Positions 52,896 to 62,697 of a stretch of DNA of 64,000 bases are shown here, in pieces (position 1 is the first letter of the stretch; the number at the start of each line of letters is the position of its first letter). The stretch comes from an uncultured Sulfitobacter sp. (GTDB lineage: Bacteria; Pseudomonadota; Alphaproteobacteria; Rhodobacterales; Rhodobacteraceae), in contig CANMXJ010000002.1 in NCBI GenBank assembly GCA_947501805.1, positions 248,001 to 312,000 on the forward strand. The letters are read 5' to 3'. A model generated the notes under the pieces. It saw nothing but the letters and a program-made list of their open reading frames with translations. It made no database searches and was not told where the DNA came from. A program made the position numbers and the translations under genes.

Positions 52896-53651
52896 CTAAT
52901 GTCTGCGTGGCGCAAAAGGTGAGGGCGGCCTTTCCTGTTTCGCCGAGAACGGTGGCAGGACATTCTTGAACTGACGCTCTTGCAGATCGGACAACAGCTT
53001 TGCGCCGTCCTCACGCTCCATTTCGATCAGGAAGGCCCAGAGGCTCATGCAGTTCTGTTCTATAGCCCCCAACCCTTCAGCAGGGTGGTCCAAAGGACTT
53101 GTCCGCAGGTGGCGTATCTGGCGTAACAGGCGGCTGACCATTGGTTTCACGTCACGTGCAGAACGGGCTGAACATCGCGACAGTAAGTGTTCAACAGTCG
53201 CGGTTGTGAAATCTGCGCCGGGTTCCAAGACCACCTGTTGCCCCACTGCAATCGCTTTTGAGACAACCTTGGCAAAGCTGTCCTTGGTCAGATCGTCCTT
53301 GGACAGATACCCTGCGCAGCCAATTTCGCGGGCTTGTTGTGCAACTGCAGGTTCAACCTGCCCGGAAATCAGCAAAGTTGCTGTATTCAGATTGCGTGGG
53401 CTGAGTTGAACCAGCGCGAGGGCGTCCAGCCCGCTGCCATCGGGCAAAACGTAGTCGATCAGGATCAAGCCAAAGGTTTCCGTTTCAAGCAGATCAGAGA
53501 ATTCCAATAGGGATTTTGCATTGCTGATTGCAATCGGGAAAATCAGACCCGAACACAGACGCGCCAAACGGTGCCGGTCAAAGCGTTCGTCATCAAGGAT
53601 CAGCACCGGCATCGGAACCGAAGTGGAAGAGGGGCCGGTAGAAGCAAGCAT
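52896..53651 (-). CDS. Response regulator receiver-domain protein, output region unknown
   Basis: 251 residues. Receiver domain at about 14-135: acidic pair in LILDDERFD, phospho-acceptor Asp in LILIDYVLPDGSGLDAL (about 66), Lys in YLSKDDL. The C-terminal region (about 140-251) has no DNA-binding motif I recognise; it is helical with several Arg residues. AAGGA precedes the ATG at 53651. No histidine kinase is adjacent. Divergent from trmB. Confidence 0.8.
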   Translation of the reverse strand: MLASTGPSSTSVPMPVLILDDERFDRHRLARLCSGLIFPIAISNAKSLLEFSDLLETETFGLILIDYVLPDGSGLDALALVQLSPRNLNTATLLISGQVEPAVAQQAREIGCAGYLSKDDLTKDSFAKVVSKAIAVGQQVVLEPGADFTTATVEHLLSRCSARSARDVKPMVSRLLRQIRHLRTSPLDHPAEGLGAIEQNCMSLWAFLIEMEREDGAKLLSDLQERQFKNVLPPFSAKQERPPSPFAPRRH

Positions 53652-53756
53652 GGATGTATCCTTTGCAGTGTTTCAGTCAGCCTAGTACGGTGGGATTAAC
53701 TGCGAATTAATGGCAGGGCATTGCAGGCCTGCGTTCTGCAGGCTAAAGCCCGCGCC

Positions 53757-54458
53757 ATGAATACACCCAACCGTCCCCGCCGAAACTTTTATGGTCGCCT
53801 CAAGGGCAAATCCCTCAAGCCTTCGCAGAAAGGCTATATCGAGGAGGATTTGGCCGATTTGTCGCCCGGCCCGGTGAGTTGGGAAGATAACCCGGAACGC
53901 AAGATGCTGGATCTGGAGGCTTTGTTTGGGGGCAATCCGGTCTGGCTTGAAATCGGATTCGGCGGCGGCGAGCATATGGTGCATCAGGCCGCTGCAAACC
54001 CACAGGTCGGCATTATCGGATGTGAGCCCTACATCAACGGCGTGGCCATGTTGTTAGGCAAAATCCGGCGCGCGGGCGTAAAGAATGTCGCCGTGCATCC
54101 CGGAGACGTGCGCGACATGTTTGACGTCTTGCCCGAAGGGTCGATCGAGCGTGCGTTTCTGCTGTATCCCGATCCATGGCCAAAATCGCGTCATCACCGT
54201 CGCCGTTTCGTAACCGAAGAGCATCTGGTGCCGTTGGCACGCGTCCTGAAATCCGGATCCATTTTTCGCGTCGCGACGGATATCGAGGATTATGTGCGCC
54301 AGACTTTGGAAGAAGTGCCGAAGTTCGGTTTTGAATGGCTGGGCGAGCGACCATCCGATTGGCGTGATCCATGGGACGACTGGATCTCGACGCGCTATGA
54401 GCAAAAGGCGCTGCGCGAGGGTCGCGTGCCTCATTACCTGACCTTCCGTCGGACGTGA
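53757..54458 (+). CDS. trmB: tRNA (guanine-N7-)-methyltransferase
   Basis: 233 residues. WLEIGFGGGEHMVHQA (SAM-binding), GCEPYINGVAMLL, and FLLYPDPWPKSRHHRRR, the last being characteristic of TrmB. It forms m7G46 in tRNA. ATG 53757 begins MNTPNRPRRNFYGRLKG, the usual alphaproteobacterial N-terminus; a 12-residue longer frame is unsupported. It is followed after 106 bp by aroA. Confidence 0.95.
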   Translation: MNTPNRPRRNFYGRLKGKSLKPSQKGYIEEDLADLSPGPVSWEDNPERKMLDLEALFGGNPVWLEIGFGGGEHMVHQAAANPQVGIIGCEPYINGVAMLLGKIRRAGVKNVAVHPGDVRDMFDVLPEGSIERAFLLYPDPWPKSRHHRRRFVTEEHLVPLARVLKSGSIFRVATDIEDYVRQTLEEVPKFGFEWLGERPSDWRDPWDDWISTRYEQKALREGRVPHYLTFRRT

Positions 54459-54564
54459 CATGGCTGGCTCTGGCCTGAAAAGACTTGGTTTGGCGTGTGC
54501 CTTGGCATGGACGGGGTATGGTCGCTGGGCTAGAACCGTTCCGAAGTAGATTAAGGACGTCTTT

Positions 54565-55917
54565 ATGTCAGGCCACGGTACTCCCATTCCAATGACTTCA
54601 ACCGCCTGCGGGCCGTTGGCTGGTACTGCAAAGGTGCCGGGGGACAAGTCGATCTCGCACCGTTCGTTGATCCTTGGCGCGATGTGCATCGGAAAGACAA
54701 CGATCGAAGGTCTGTTGGAGGGCCAGGACGTGCTGGACACGGCAAAAGCCATGCGTGCGTTCGGGGCCGAGGTCACGGATCACGGTGGCGGTTCTTGGTC
54801 GGTAGTTGGCGTTGGTGATGGTGGCTTCGCAGAGCCGGAGAACGTCATTGATTGCGGCAATTCCGGCACTGGTGTGCGGTTGATCATGGGGGCGATGGCA
54901 ACCTCACCGATTGTTGCGACCTTTACCGGTGACGCCAGTCTAAACGGGCGGCCCATGGCGCGGGTGACTGATCCTTTGGCGCTGTTTGGCTGTCAGGCCG
55001 TCGGGCGCAAAGGCGGGCGGTTGCCAATGACACTTGTCGGGGCTGAAACGCCTGTACCAGTGCGCTACACCGTGCCGGTGCCTTCTGCACAGGTGAAATC
55101 GGCGGTTTTGCTGGCGGGGCTTAATGCGCCCGGTCAGACAGTTGTAATCGAGGCCGAAGCGACGCGGGATCACACGGAAAGGATGCTGGCAGGGTTTGGC
55201 GCCGAGATTGCGGTAGAGGATACAGACGCGGGCCGTGTGATCACGCTGACCGGGCAACCTGAATTGAAACCACAACATATTGAAGTGCCGCGTGATCCGT
55301 CTTCGGCGGCGTTTCCGGTCTGTGCGGCGTTGATCGTGCCGGGATCGGATGTCCTGGTACCCGGAATTGGCCTGAACCCGACGCGGGCAGGGTTGTTTAC
55401 CACACTGCGGGAAATGGGCGCGGATCTGACCTATGAAAACGAGCGGATCGAGGGCGGCGAACCGGTTGCAGATTTGCGTTCGAAGTTTTCGCCTGACCTG
55501 AAAGGGATTGAGGTGCCGCCTGAACGTGCAGCGTCAATGATTGACGAATACCCTGTGCTATCTGTTGTGGCATCATATGCGCAGGGGGACACGGTGATGC
55601 GCGGTGTGAAAGAACTGCGTGTCAAGGAAAGTGACCGGATTGATGCCATGGCTGTTGGGTTGCGTGCAAACGGCATAGAGGTTCAGGACGGGCCGGACTG
55701 GTGGATTGTATCGGGCAAGGGCCACGGCAATGTAGCCGGTGGCGCACTTTGTGCGAGCCACTTGGACCACCGTATTGCGATGTCGTTTCTGATTTTGGGC
55801 ATGGCTAGCCAGAACCCTGTAAGGGTTGATGATGGTGGACCAATTGCAACGTCATTTCCGATCTTCGAACCGTTGATGCAGCAATTGGGCGCACAAGTTG
55901 TAAGGACAAACAAATGA
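54565..55917 (+). CDS. aroA: 3-phosphoshikimate 1-carboxyvinyltransferase (EPSP synthase), class II-like
   Basis: 450 residues. Class II motifs are present: [19 protein letters not shown] and NPTR. It joins PEP and shikimate-3-phosphate in aromatic amino acid synthesis. At the position of the glyphosate-tolerance Ala of the CP4 enzyme (NAATG) it has Gly (NSGTG), so the insensitivity of CP4 cannot be assumed. The last codon overlaps the next gene start by 4 bp (ATGA). Confidence 0.95.
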   Translation: MSGHGTPIPMTSTACGPLAGTAKVPGDKSISHRSLILGAMCIGKTTIEGLLEGQDVLDTAKAMRAFGAEVTDHGGGSWSVVGVGDGGFAEPENVIDCGNSGTGVRLIMGAMATSPIVATFTGDASLNGRPMARVTDPLALFGCQAVGRKGGRLPMTLVGAETPVPVRYTVPVPSAQVKSAVLLAGLNAPGQTVVIEAEATRDHTERMLAGFGAEIAVEDTDAGRVITLTGQPELKPQHIEVPRDPSSAAFPVCAALIVPGSDVLVPGIGLNPTRAGLFTTLREMGADLTYENERIEGGEPVADLRSKFSPDLKGIEVPPERAASMIDEYPVLSVVASYAQGDTVMRGVKELRVKESDRIDAMAVGLRANGIEVQDGPDWWIVSGKGHGNVAGGALCASHLDHRIAMSFLILGMASQNPVRVDDGGPIATSFPIFEPLMQQLGAQVVRTNK

Positions 55918-56420
55918 GCCGTATCCTAAAGATTATGGGGCTGCAGTCCGCCGCCCTTTTCATCGCGCTGGTCGTATTGGCCAAGTTTATGATTGAACCC
56001 GAAGGTTTCACCATATTCGACTCTCATTTCGGCGGATATTCCGTTGCAGAAGCGCGCGATTTTCTAACCGCGCTCAGTGAAAAACAGACCCAAACCTACC
56101 TGGGGCTGTTTCGCACATTGGACACCGTCTTCCCTGTCCTTCTGGCGCTGACATTAGCAGGGGTGATCTGGACACAGGCGCGTGCCATGCACGTGGCAGT
56201 GCGCGCCGTGATTGCACTAAGCCCTTGTGTCTATCTCGGGCTTGATCTGGCGGAGAACGCAAGCATAGCCCTGTTGCTGGTTACTGGTCCGCAAGTCTCG
56301 GCTGGGGCGATCTTGCAGGCCAGCGCTTATACCGTCGCAAAGTGGATTTCGCTGACATTGGCGATGCTATTGGCGGTTTGGGCATGGCGACTGGCCCCTA
56401 AAGACGGTCCAACCGCATGA
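55914..56420 (+). CDS. Membrane protein of unknown function between aroA and cmk
   Basis: 168 residues with four predicted membrane helices (about 9-27, 68-88, 95-118 and 133-158). The loop between helices 1 and 2 contains [20 protein letters not shown]. It overlaps both aroA and cmk by 4 bp (ATGA at each junction), so it is cotranscribed with them. I do not recognise a family; it may be a small conserved integral membrane protein. Confidence 0.7.
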   Translation: MSRILKIMGLQSAALFIALVVLAKFMIEPEGFTIFDSHFGGYSVAEARDFLTALSEKQTQTYLGLFRTLDTVFPVLLALTLAGVIWTQARAMHVAVRAVIALSPCVYLGLDLAENASIALLLVTGPQVSAGAILQASAYTVAKWISLTLAMLLAVWAWRLAPKDGPTA

Positions 56421-57046
56421 AGACCACTCAAGGGTTCACTGTTGCGATTGACGGACCTGCAGCATCCGGCAAAGGAACAATATCCAAAGCTGTGGCCGCG
56501 CATTTTGGCTTTGCCCATTTGGATACCGGGCTTCTTTACCGTGCTGTTGGTGCGAAAGTCCTGTTGGGAGTGGACCCGCTTGAGGCGGCGCTGGCATTGA
56601 TGCCGGATGATCTGGACGGGGACGCGCTGCGCACGCCCGACGTTGCGCAGGAGGCCAGTAAGGTCGCCGCCTTGCCTGATGTTCGGGCGGCGTTGGTTGA
56701 TTTCCAACGCAGTTTTGCGGCCCGTGCAGGAGGCGCAGTCCTGGACGGGCGCGACATCGGGACGGTGATTTGTCCCGGCGCGCAGGTGAAACTGTTTGTG
56801 ACGGCGAATGCTGTGGTGCGGGCGCGCCGCCGGTTTGAGGAATTGTCAGGCAAGGGCATCGAAACTACTTTTGATGACGTGCTTGCGGATGTGCAGGCCC
56901 GCGACGCACGCGATATGGGCCGCGCGGATGCGCCGCTGCGTGCGGCCGAAGACGCCATTGAGGTGGACACTTCAGATATGGCGATTGCAGATGCTGTTGC
57001 TGCCGTTGTGACCTTGATCGAAGCGAAACAGACGGCGCTGGGCTGA
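56417..57046 (+). CDS. cmk: Cytidylate kinase
   Basis: 209 residues. P-loop [15 protein letters not shown] at 14-28, [26 protein letters not shown], and the Lid region with RARRRFEEL are all as in CMP kinase. It phosphorylates CMP and dCMP. It starts at an ATGA overlap with the membrane protein gene. The usual neighbour rpsA is 3 kb further on, separated by a secreted protein gene, rsmJ and a KAP NTPase gene. Confidence 0.95.
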   Translation: MKTTQGFTVAIDGPAASGKGTISKAVAAHFGFAHLDTGLLYRAVGAKVLLGVDPLEAALALMPDDLDGDALRTPDVAQEASKVAALPDVRAALVDFQRSFAARAGGAVLDGRDIGTVICPGAQVKLFVTANAVVRARRRFEELSGKGIETTFDDVLADVQARDARDMGRADAPLRAAEDAIEVDTSDMAIADAVAAVVTLIEAKQTALG

Positions 57047-57056
57047 GCCGTTTTGG

Positions 57057-57079
57057 TTGATCGCAGGTAAGGCGATCAA
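57057..57079 (+). terminator. Hairpin just after cmk
   Basis: TTGATCGC, loop AGGTAAG, GCGATCAA: an 8-bp perfect stem beginning 11 bases after the cmk stop codon. No T tract follows, so it may be Rho-assisted or an mRNA-stabilising 3' end. Confidence 0.45.
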
Positions 57080-57152
57080 GGCCGCTTCACCCAAAGGTGT
57101 GTCGTATTTCATCAGGATTTCGGTCTAGGGTATCACAAAGGAGTGCTGTCCG

Positions 57153-57719
57153 ATGATCCGTACGATTTGTTTTCTTGCAATGGTGTGGCCCCATGTGGCG
57201 TTGGCTCAGGACGTCGAAACCCCGGATGTCGAGCCGCCCCTAGTCGCTGAACCTCTCGCGCTTGAGCCGCCCATGACGCTGCAGCGGTTGGCAGCAATTG
57301 TGCAAAGCCTTGATCCGGATGTGGTTGTCCATGGCCCTGCGCTTGAGTTCACTTTGCAGGATATTCCGGTGATCGTGATAGCCGACGCGCGCGCAGACAG
57401 GATGCGTGCGATGGTGCCAATTGCCAGCGCGGACGGGCTGGATGAGACGGACTTGCGGCGGATGATGCAGGCGAATTTCGACGCGGCACTGGATGCGCGT
57501 TACGCCATAGCCAACGGGCGCTTGTGGGGGGTGTTCATTCATCCGCTGTCACCCTTGGAAAAAGACGAGTTTCTCTCAGGCTTGGTGCAAGTGCTGACCG
57601 TCGCAAAGACCTACGGAACCGGTTACACGGGCGGTGCCGCAATCTTTGGCGGCGGGGACAGTAACGGGATCTATCGCGAGTTGCTGGAAGAGTTGAAGAA
57701 AAAGGGTGAGGCGTTGTGA
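57153..57719 (+). CDS. Secreted protein of unknown function
   Basis: 188-residue precursor with signal peptide (about 1-18, ends ALAQ), a short Pro-rich segment (VETPDVEPPLVAEPLALEPP), then an alpha/beta domain: LQRLAAIVQSLDPDVVVHG, FTLQDIPVIVIAD, ADGLDETDLRRMMQANFD. It ends with a Gly-rich loop (YTGGAAIFGGGDS) and a charged helix. The domain looks like a YbjN/T3S-chaperone type fold but I would not assign it. Convergent with rsmJ. Confidence 0.65.
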   Translation: MIRTICFLAMVWPHVALAQDVETPDVEPPLVAEPLALEPPMTLQRLAAIVQSLDPDVVVHGPALEFTLQDIPVIVIADARADRMRAMVPIASADGLDETDLRRMMQANFDAALDARYAIANGRLWGVFIHPLSPLEKDEFLSGLVQVLTVAKTYGTGYTGGAAIFGGGDSNGIYRELLEELKKKGEAL

Positions 57720-57744
57720 TAGTGGCGCGTATCTGCGCCTGTTC

Positions 57745-58347
57745 TTATCCCACCATAAACACATCGTAGCGCGTTGATTTACCCATAATTTGATGGGAAC
57801 AAGTTCGAATACCCTCCATCGGATCAGCCTTGGCAGGCCATTTCAACACCACGCGGTTACGGGCATGTTTCAACGCGGTTTGCATTAGCTCAACGGCGTC
57901 TTCATCCGTCCCGACAATCTCACGCACCTGGCGCAACTCGCGTTTGACCAGTGCCGAGTTTTTTCGTGGCGGGTGCATCGGGTCAATCAGAACGGCTTCA
58001 CCAGCCAAATCAGGCAGCAATTCCTTTGCGTCGCCTTGCAACAATGTCATCCTGCCCATGATCTCGCGAAATACACCGCCTTCTTGCGCGGCGCGTTCCA
58101 TGCCATCGGCCAGCAAAGCGTGCATCTTTTCGGAGCGTTCGATTAACGTCACCTGTGCGCCCAATGAGGCCAGCAGGAACGCATCGCGGCCCAAGCCCGC
58201 TGTCGCATCGACGATCATTGGCGTCTTACCTGCACGCAACCCCATCGCTTTCGCCAAAGCTTGCCCCCGCCCGCCGCCAAATCGCAGGCGGTGGGCGACA
58301 GCGCCGCTGACAAAATCAACGCGTAGGCCGGTGTTGGTTTGGGTCAT
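57745..58347 (-). CDS. rsmJ: 16S rRNA m2G1516 methyltransferase
   Basis: 200 residues. SAM-binding PMIVDATAGLGRDAFLLASLGAQ, LIERSEKMHALLADG, and catalytic VLIDPMHPPRKN are RsmJ marks (the DPMxP motif in place of NPPY). It methylates G1516 of 16S rRNA. The start may be 58347 (MTQTNTGLRVDFV) or 58368, seven residues longer. Neither has a strong ribosome binding site. Divergent from the KAP NTPase gene. Confidence 0.88.
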   Translation of the reverse strand: MTQTNTGLRVDFVSGAVAHRLRFGGGRGQALAKAMGLRAGKTPMIVDATAGLGRDAFLLASLGAQVTLIERSEKMHALLADGMERAAQEGGVFREIMGRMTLLQGDAKELLPDLAGEAVLIDPMHPPRKNSALVKRELRQVREIVGTDEDAVELMQTALKHARNRVVLKWPAKADPMEGIRTCSHQIMGKSTRYDVFMVG

Positions 58348-58527
58348 GGGAGGTTCTCTTGTTTCCATTGGAGCAGATAGGATTGTGACATTTGGAGATG
58401 GTGATCAGAATAGCGTTTAGTTTGCGCCGCTGGAAGATTGTGAGAAGAAAAGTAAATGATTGTAGCTTCTGGCTTGCAGACAATCACCAGTATCTGCCAT
58501 CTAGGGTTGTGACGATGGAGAGGAAGA

Positions 58528-59898
58528 ATGGTGCAATTGGATAAAGGCAAAATTTGAGAGGGCGACCTTTTAGGTTTTGCGGATCGCGGAGAGGCCTTTA
58601 CCAAACTAGTGACGTCGATTGACGATCACCGAACCATTTCAATCGAAGCTGGATATGGACGCGGCAAGACGTTCTTTCGCGAACGGTGGGCGCAGGAGTT
58701 GGAAGCGGTATGCGAATGCGTTGTGCAGATTGATGCGCGCCTGTCAGATCATTCTGGGGATCCGGTTGTGACGTTTTTGGGGGCGCTGTTGGGGCTGGTG
58801 CCTGAGAAAGAAACCAAGAAACGGGACGCTGCTTTTTCTGTCGGCAAGAAAGTCGCAATCGCTGGCGCGAAAGCTGTTGCAAGGGCGGCCTTGCGTGAAG
58901 GCGTCGATGAACTTGCGGGGGCGATGGCACCGCAGGACGGTGAAGCCAGTAGTTTGCAAGGCATCGCCAAAGCTGCGGGGCAGGATTTGTCCAAGGCAGC
59001 GGGAGATTTGATCGCGACGCAGCTTTCCGCCGAGAAGGCGCGGATGGAGTTGGGAGATCAGCTCAAGAATTTGCATGCCCAGATCACGGAAGGGCGGGAA
59101 ACGGACCGGATCATCATCCTGATTGACGAGTTGGACCGTTGTCATCCCGACTATGCGATTGCGCTGCTTGAAGCGATGAAGTTGGTGTTTGATCAGGATG
59201 GGTTTGTTTTCGTTCTGATGGTCAATCGGGAGTATCTGGAGAACATCGCAAGTCATCGTTTCGGCGGTACGGTTAAGGGTGAATTCTACCTCGATAAGTT
59301 CGTGGATCTACGGCTGAAGTTAGAAGCGGATGACGTTGCAATTGCAGAGGCTGTCGAATTGTTGGCTTCAGACTTGCCACTAGAGATCCCATTTGGGGAA
59401 AATCCAGTATTTGGCCTTAAGGCGGCAATTGACCTTGCTTCGAAGCTTGCACCTGCCAGCGGTTTGTCGATGCGCCAAATCAAGCGTATTCTTGAGCGGG
59501 TCGAACTCGCCTGCCGCCTTTACAAAGATAGGCCAATCGATGCCCCCTTGCTAATTTGGTTGGCGTTCCAAGAAGTCGCTTTTTCGAAGGGTGAGAAAAT
59601 CAAAGGGGTATCGCTAGTTAGGGCTAAAGTCACACCAGAATATGCTGAGAAGCTGCTTTCAACACGTCCTTCTGGGCGAAGTATGCAGGACGAAGAAACC
59701 TGGGTCGGCCGAAAAAACCACGACTTAGTTAGTGAATTTCCGGAACTGGCCTCCCTCAACATTAAGGAATGTCGCGCACCTGAAGATGGCCAAAACTACT
59801 ATCCATATTATTTGGTTTTCAACTTCTTGGCTCCTCATTACATCCCTGAACACCAAGCCATGCTGGAAGCCGTCCATAAGCTACAAGTCGCCGACTAA
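58528..59898 (+). pseudogene. KAP-family P-loop NTPase gene with an in-frame stop at codon 10
   Basis: ATG 58528 has a good ribosome binding site (GAGAGGAAGA) and reads MVQLDKGKI, then TGA (58555-58557), then EGDLLGFADRGEAFTKLVTSIDD in the same frame, continuing 440 codons to 59898. GDLLGFADRGEAF is the conserved start of this family, so the frame was once continuous. Walker A (GYGRGKT), Walker B with IIILIDELDRCHPD and the C-terminal region are intact. A GTG at 59-codon-independent position 58609 could start a 429-residue product but has no ribosome binding site. KAP NTPases are membrane- or defence-associated. Read-through or sequencing error are alternatives. Confidence 0.7.
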
Positions 59899-60109
59899 CT
59901 AATATTGCCATCCCTAAAAACCTAAGCTATACGCGCAATTGTCTAAGGGGCGGATACAAGCTTCGGGCGCGATATCTCAGGCGGGGTCGGATTCATCCGG
60001 CCCTCTTTCTTTTGCGTACCGATGCCCAAACCAACGACCAATTCACACCCAAGACCGGCGGAGACAACCGCACGGCCAGAAACAAGACCTAAAGGAAACG
60101 TATACCTAC

Positions 60110-61783
60110 ATGTCAAATGCTATGGACGAATTTGAAGCCCTGTTGAACGAGAGCTTCGAGATGGACACCCCAGAAGAGGGTTCTGTTGTAAAAGGTAAGG
60201 TGATCGCAATCGAAGCGGGCCAAGCCATCATCGACGTCGGCTACAAAATGGAAGGCCGTGTCGAGCTGAAAGAATTTGCTGATCCCGGCGAATCCCCGAA
60301 AATTGCTGTTGGCGACGAAGTCGAAGTGTTCCTTCGTCAGGTCGAAAACTCCAAAGGCGAAGCTGTTATCTCTCGCGAGATGGCCCGCCGCGAGGAAGCA
60401 TGGGACCGTCTGGAAAAAGCCTACGCCGCAGAAGAGCGCGTCGAGGGTGCGATCTTTGGTCGTGTCAAAGGCGGTTTCACTGTGGACCTTGGCGGCGCTG
60501 TGGCGTTCCTGCCCGGCTCTCAGGTCGATGTGCGCCCCGTGCGCGATGCTGGCCCTCTGATGGGTCTCAAGCAGCCGTTTCAGGTTCTCAAAATGGACCG
60601 TCGTCGTGGCAACATTGTTGTCTCGCGTCGTGCGATCCTTGAAGAATCACGTGCCGAACAGCGTGCCGAAGTTATCGGCAACCTGACCGAAGGTCAGGAA
60701 GTTGACGGCGTGGTCAAGAACATCACCGAATACGGTGCGTTTGTTGATCTGGGCGGCGTTGACGGCTTGTTGCACGTCACCGACATGGCATGGCGCCGTG
60801 TGAACCACCCGTCCGAGATCCTCGCCATTGGCGAAACGATCAAGGTACAGGTCATCAAGATCAACAAAGAGACACACCGTATCTCCTTGGGCATGAAGCA
60901 GTTGCAGGAAGATCCATGGGATCTGGTCGCGGCCAAGTACCCGCTGGAATCCACTCATACTGGCCGCGTGACCAACATCACCGATTACGGTGCCTTTGTT
61001 GAGCTGGAGCCAGGTGTTGAAGGTCTGGTGCACGTTTCCGAAATGTCCTGGACAAAGAAGAACGTACACCCCGGCAAGATCGTATCTACGTCTCAGGAAG
61101 TTGAAGTCATGGTTCTGGAAATCGACGGTGCCAAGCGCCGCGTTTCCCTTGGTCTCAAGCAGACCATGCGCAACCCATGGGAAGTGTTTGCAGAAACACA
61201 CCCAGAGGGCACGGAAGTCGAAGGCGAAGTCAAGAACATCACCGAATTCGGTTTGTTTGTTGGCCTCGACGGCGACATCGACGGCATGGTGCACCTGTCC
61301 GACCTGTCGTGGGACCAGCGTGGCGAAGAAGCCATTCAGGATTACCGCAAGGGCGACACGGTTCAGGCTGTTGTCTCCGAAGTTGACGTCGAGAAGGAGC
61401 GTATCAGCCTCTCCATCAAAGGTGTCGGCGGTGACAAGTTTGCAGAAGCAGTGGGCGGCGTGAAGCGCGGTTCTGTTGTGACTGTGACCGTGACTTCCAT
61501 CGAAGATGGTGGCATCGAAGTGGAATACGAGGGTATGAAAGCCTTCATCCGCCGCTCCGATCTTTCGCGTGACCGTGCAGAGCAACGCCCAGAGCGTTTC
61601 TCGGTTGGTGACAAAGTCGACGTGCGCATCACAAACGTGGATGCAAAAGCACACCGTCTTGGCGTTTCCATCAAAGCGCGTGAAATCGCGGAAGAGAAGG
61701 AAGCGGTTGAGCAGTATGGCTCCTCTGACTCCGGTGCATCCTTGGGTGATATCCTTGGCGCGGCGCTGAAGGGCGACGACTAA
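60110..61783 (+). CDS. rpsA: 30S ribosomal protein S1
   Basis: 557 residues with six S1/OB repeats, each carrying the GAFV(D/E)LGG-type and VS/R(I)SLG-type strands; the last segments end with GASLGDILGAALKG. It brings mRNA to the ribosome. Start 60110 follows AAAGGAAA and begins MSNAMDEFEALLNESFEM, the usual S1 N-terminus; the frame open from 59939 is leader RNA. The 211-bp leader after the KAP gene could carry S1 autoregulation. A clear terminator follows at 61813. Confidence 0.96.
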   Translation: MSNAMDEFEALLNESFEMDTPEEGSVVKGKVIAIEAGQAIIDVGYKMEGRVELKEFADPGESPKIAVGDEVEVFLRQVENSKGEAVISREMARREEAWDRLEKAYAAEERVEGAIFGRVKGGFTVDLGGAVAFLPGSQVDVRPVRDAGPLMGLKQPFQVLKMDRRRGNIVVSRRAILEESRAEQRAEVIGNLTEGQEVDGVVKNITEYGAFVDLGGVDGLLHVTDMAWRRVNHPSEILAIGETIKVQVIKINKETHRISLGMKQLQEDPWDLVAAKYPLESTHTGRVTNITDYGAFVELEPGVEGLVHVSEMSWTKKNVHPGKIVSTSQEVEVMVLEIDGAKRRVSLGLKQTMRNPWEVFAETHPEGTEVEGEVKNITEFGLFVGLDGDIDGMVHLSDLSWDQRGEEAIQDYRKGDTVQAVVSEVDVEKERISLSIKGVGGDKFAEAVGGVKRGSVVTVTVTSIEDGGIEVEYEGMKAFIRRSDLSRDRAEQRPERFSVGDKVDVRITNVDAKAHRLGVSIKAREIAEEKEAVEQYGSSDSGASLGDILGAALKGDD

Positions 61784-61812
61784 CCAAGCGAACCAACGGA
61801 TTAAAATTGAGA

Positions 61813-61843
61813 GGCCCTGCGCATAAAGCGCGGGGTCTTTTTT
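61813..61843 (+). terminator. Intrinsic terminator of rpsA
   Basis: GGCCCTGCGC, loop ATAAA, GCGCGGGGTC, then TTTTTT. The 10-bp stem has two G-U pairs. It lies 30 bases after the rpsA stop. The 212 bp from here to ihfB show no gene. Confidence 0.9.
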
Positions 61844-62055
61844 GCGAATCGGTCTTGGGAAAAGTGCGTAGAAATACGTGCAACGGCAGGTTGCTGCCGA
61901 TCAACGCTGCTGATCACGTAAAAAATCACTGAAAAACAGGGAGTTCCCGTCAGAATGTCCCCGGAGCGACACTGGACTGTCTTCCCGTAGCAGATGTTTT
62001 TTCCTATAGTCGTCCAAAATCGACCAATAAGAATTGTCTCTCGGGGGGATACGAA

Positions 62056-62340
62056 ATGATACGGTCAGAACTGATCCAGAAAATTGCGGACGACAATCCA
62101 CATCTTTATCAGCGTGATGTAGAGCGGATTGTGAATACGATCTTTGATGAGATCACAGGTGCCATGTCCAAAGGTGATCGTGTAGAGCTGCGCGGATTTG
62201 GCGCGTTTTCAGTCAAGAAACGGGATGCAAGGGTAGGGCGAAACCCGCGTACCGGCGAAACCGTCCATGTCGAAGAAAAACATGTACCGTTCTTCAAAAC
62301 CGGAAAATTGCTCCGGGACAGGTTAAACGGGAAAAGCTAA
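62056..62340 (+). CDS. ihfB: Integration host factor subunit beta
   Basis: 94 residues, [26 protein letters not shown] at the N-terminus and [23 protein letters not shown] at the beta-ribbon DNA-bending arm (with the key Pro in RNPRTG). It binds and bends DNA with IhfA. The start follows GGGGGA. Its stop overlaps the lapA start (TAATG). The rpsA-ihfB order is conserved in Gammaproteobacteria and Alphaproteobacteria. Confidence 0.95.
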   Translation: MIRSELIQKIADDNPHLYQRDVERIVNTIFDEITGAMSKGDRVELRGFGAFSVKKRDARVGRNPRTGETVHVEEKHVPFFKTGKLLRDRLNGKS

Positions 62341-62690
62341 TGCGTTACGTTCGCTATCTTTGCATCGCCATCTTCGCTTTGGCGCTTATTTCGGTTGCTT
62401 TGGCAAACCGCTCTATCGTGACCTTGCAGATGTTGCCGCAAGAGGTTGCGGGCTGGTTTGCAGTGAACCCGACTGCACAACTTCCATTGTTTCTGGTGAT
62501 CCTCGGCAGTATTGTCGCCGGTCTGCTGGTTGGTTTTGTTTGGGAATGGATCCGTGAATATGGCCAGCGTGCCGAAGCTGCCCGCCAGGCCCGCGAAATG
62601 CGGCGGCTTGAGCGTGAAGTGGCGCGGTTGAAGGGCGAAAAGCATCAGGGCAAAGACGACGTGCTGGCGCTGTTGGATGAGGCTGGCTAA
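62340..62690 (+). CDS. lapA: LapA-domain membrane protein
   Basis: 116 residues with two membrane helices (about 5-25 and 45-68) and a cytoplasmic C-terminal coiled coil ([19 protein letters not shown]). The pattern is that of LapA/DUF1049 proteins encoded next to ihfB, involved in lipopolysaccharide assembly regulation with LapB in enterobacteria. No lapB gene is here. It overlaps ihfB by one base. Confidence 0.85.
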   Translation: MRYVRYLCIAIFALALISVALANRSIVTLQMLPQEVAGWFAVNPTAQLPLFLVILGSIVAGLLVGFVWEWIREYGQRAEAARQAREMRRLEREVARLKGEKHQGKDDVLALLDEAG

Positions 62691-62697
62691 CGTCCTC

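Noticed and set aside
60647-61654. 335-codon open frame antisense to rpsA
   Set aside because: Shadow produced by the codon bias of the S1 repeats; no start signal or homology pattern.
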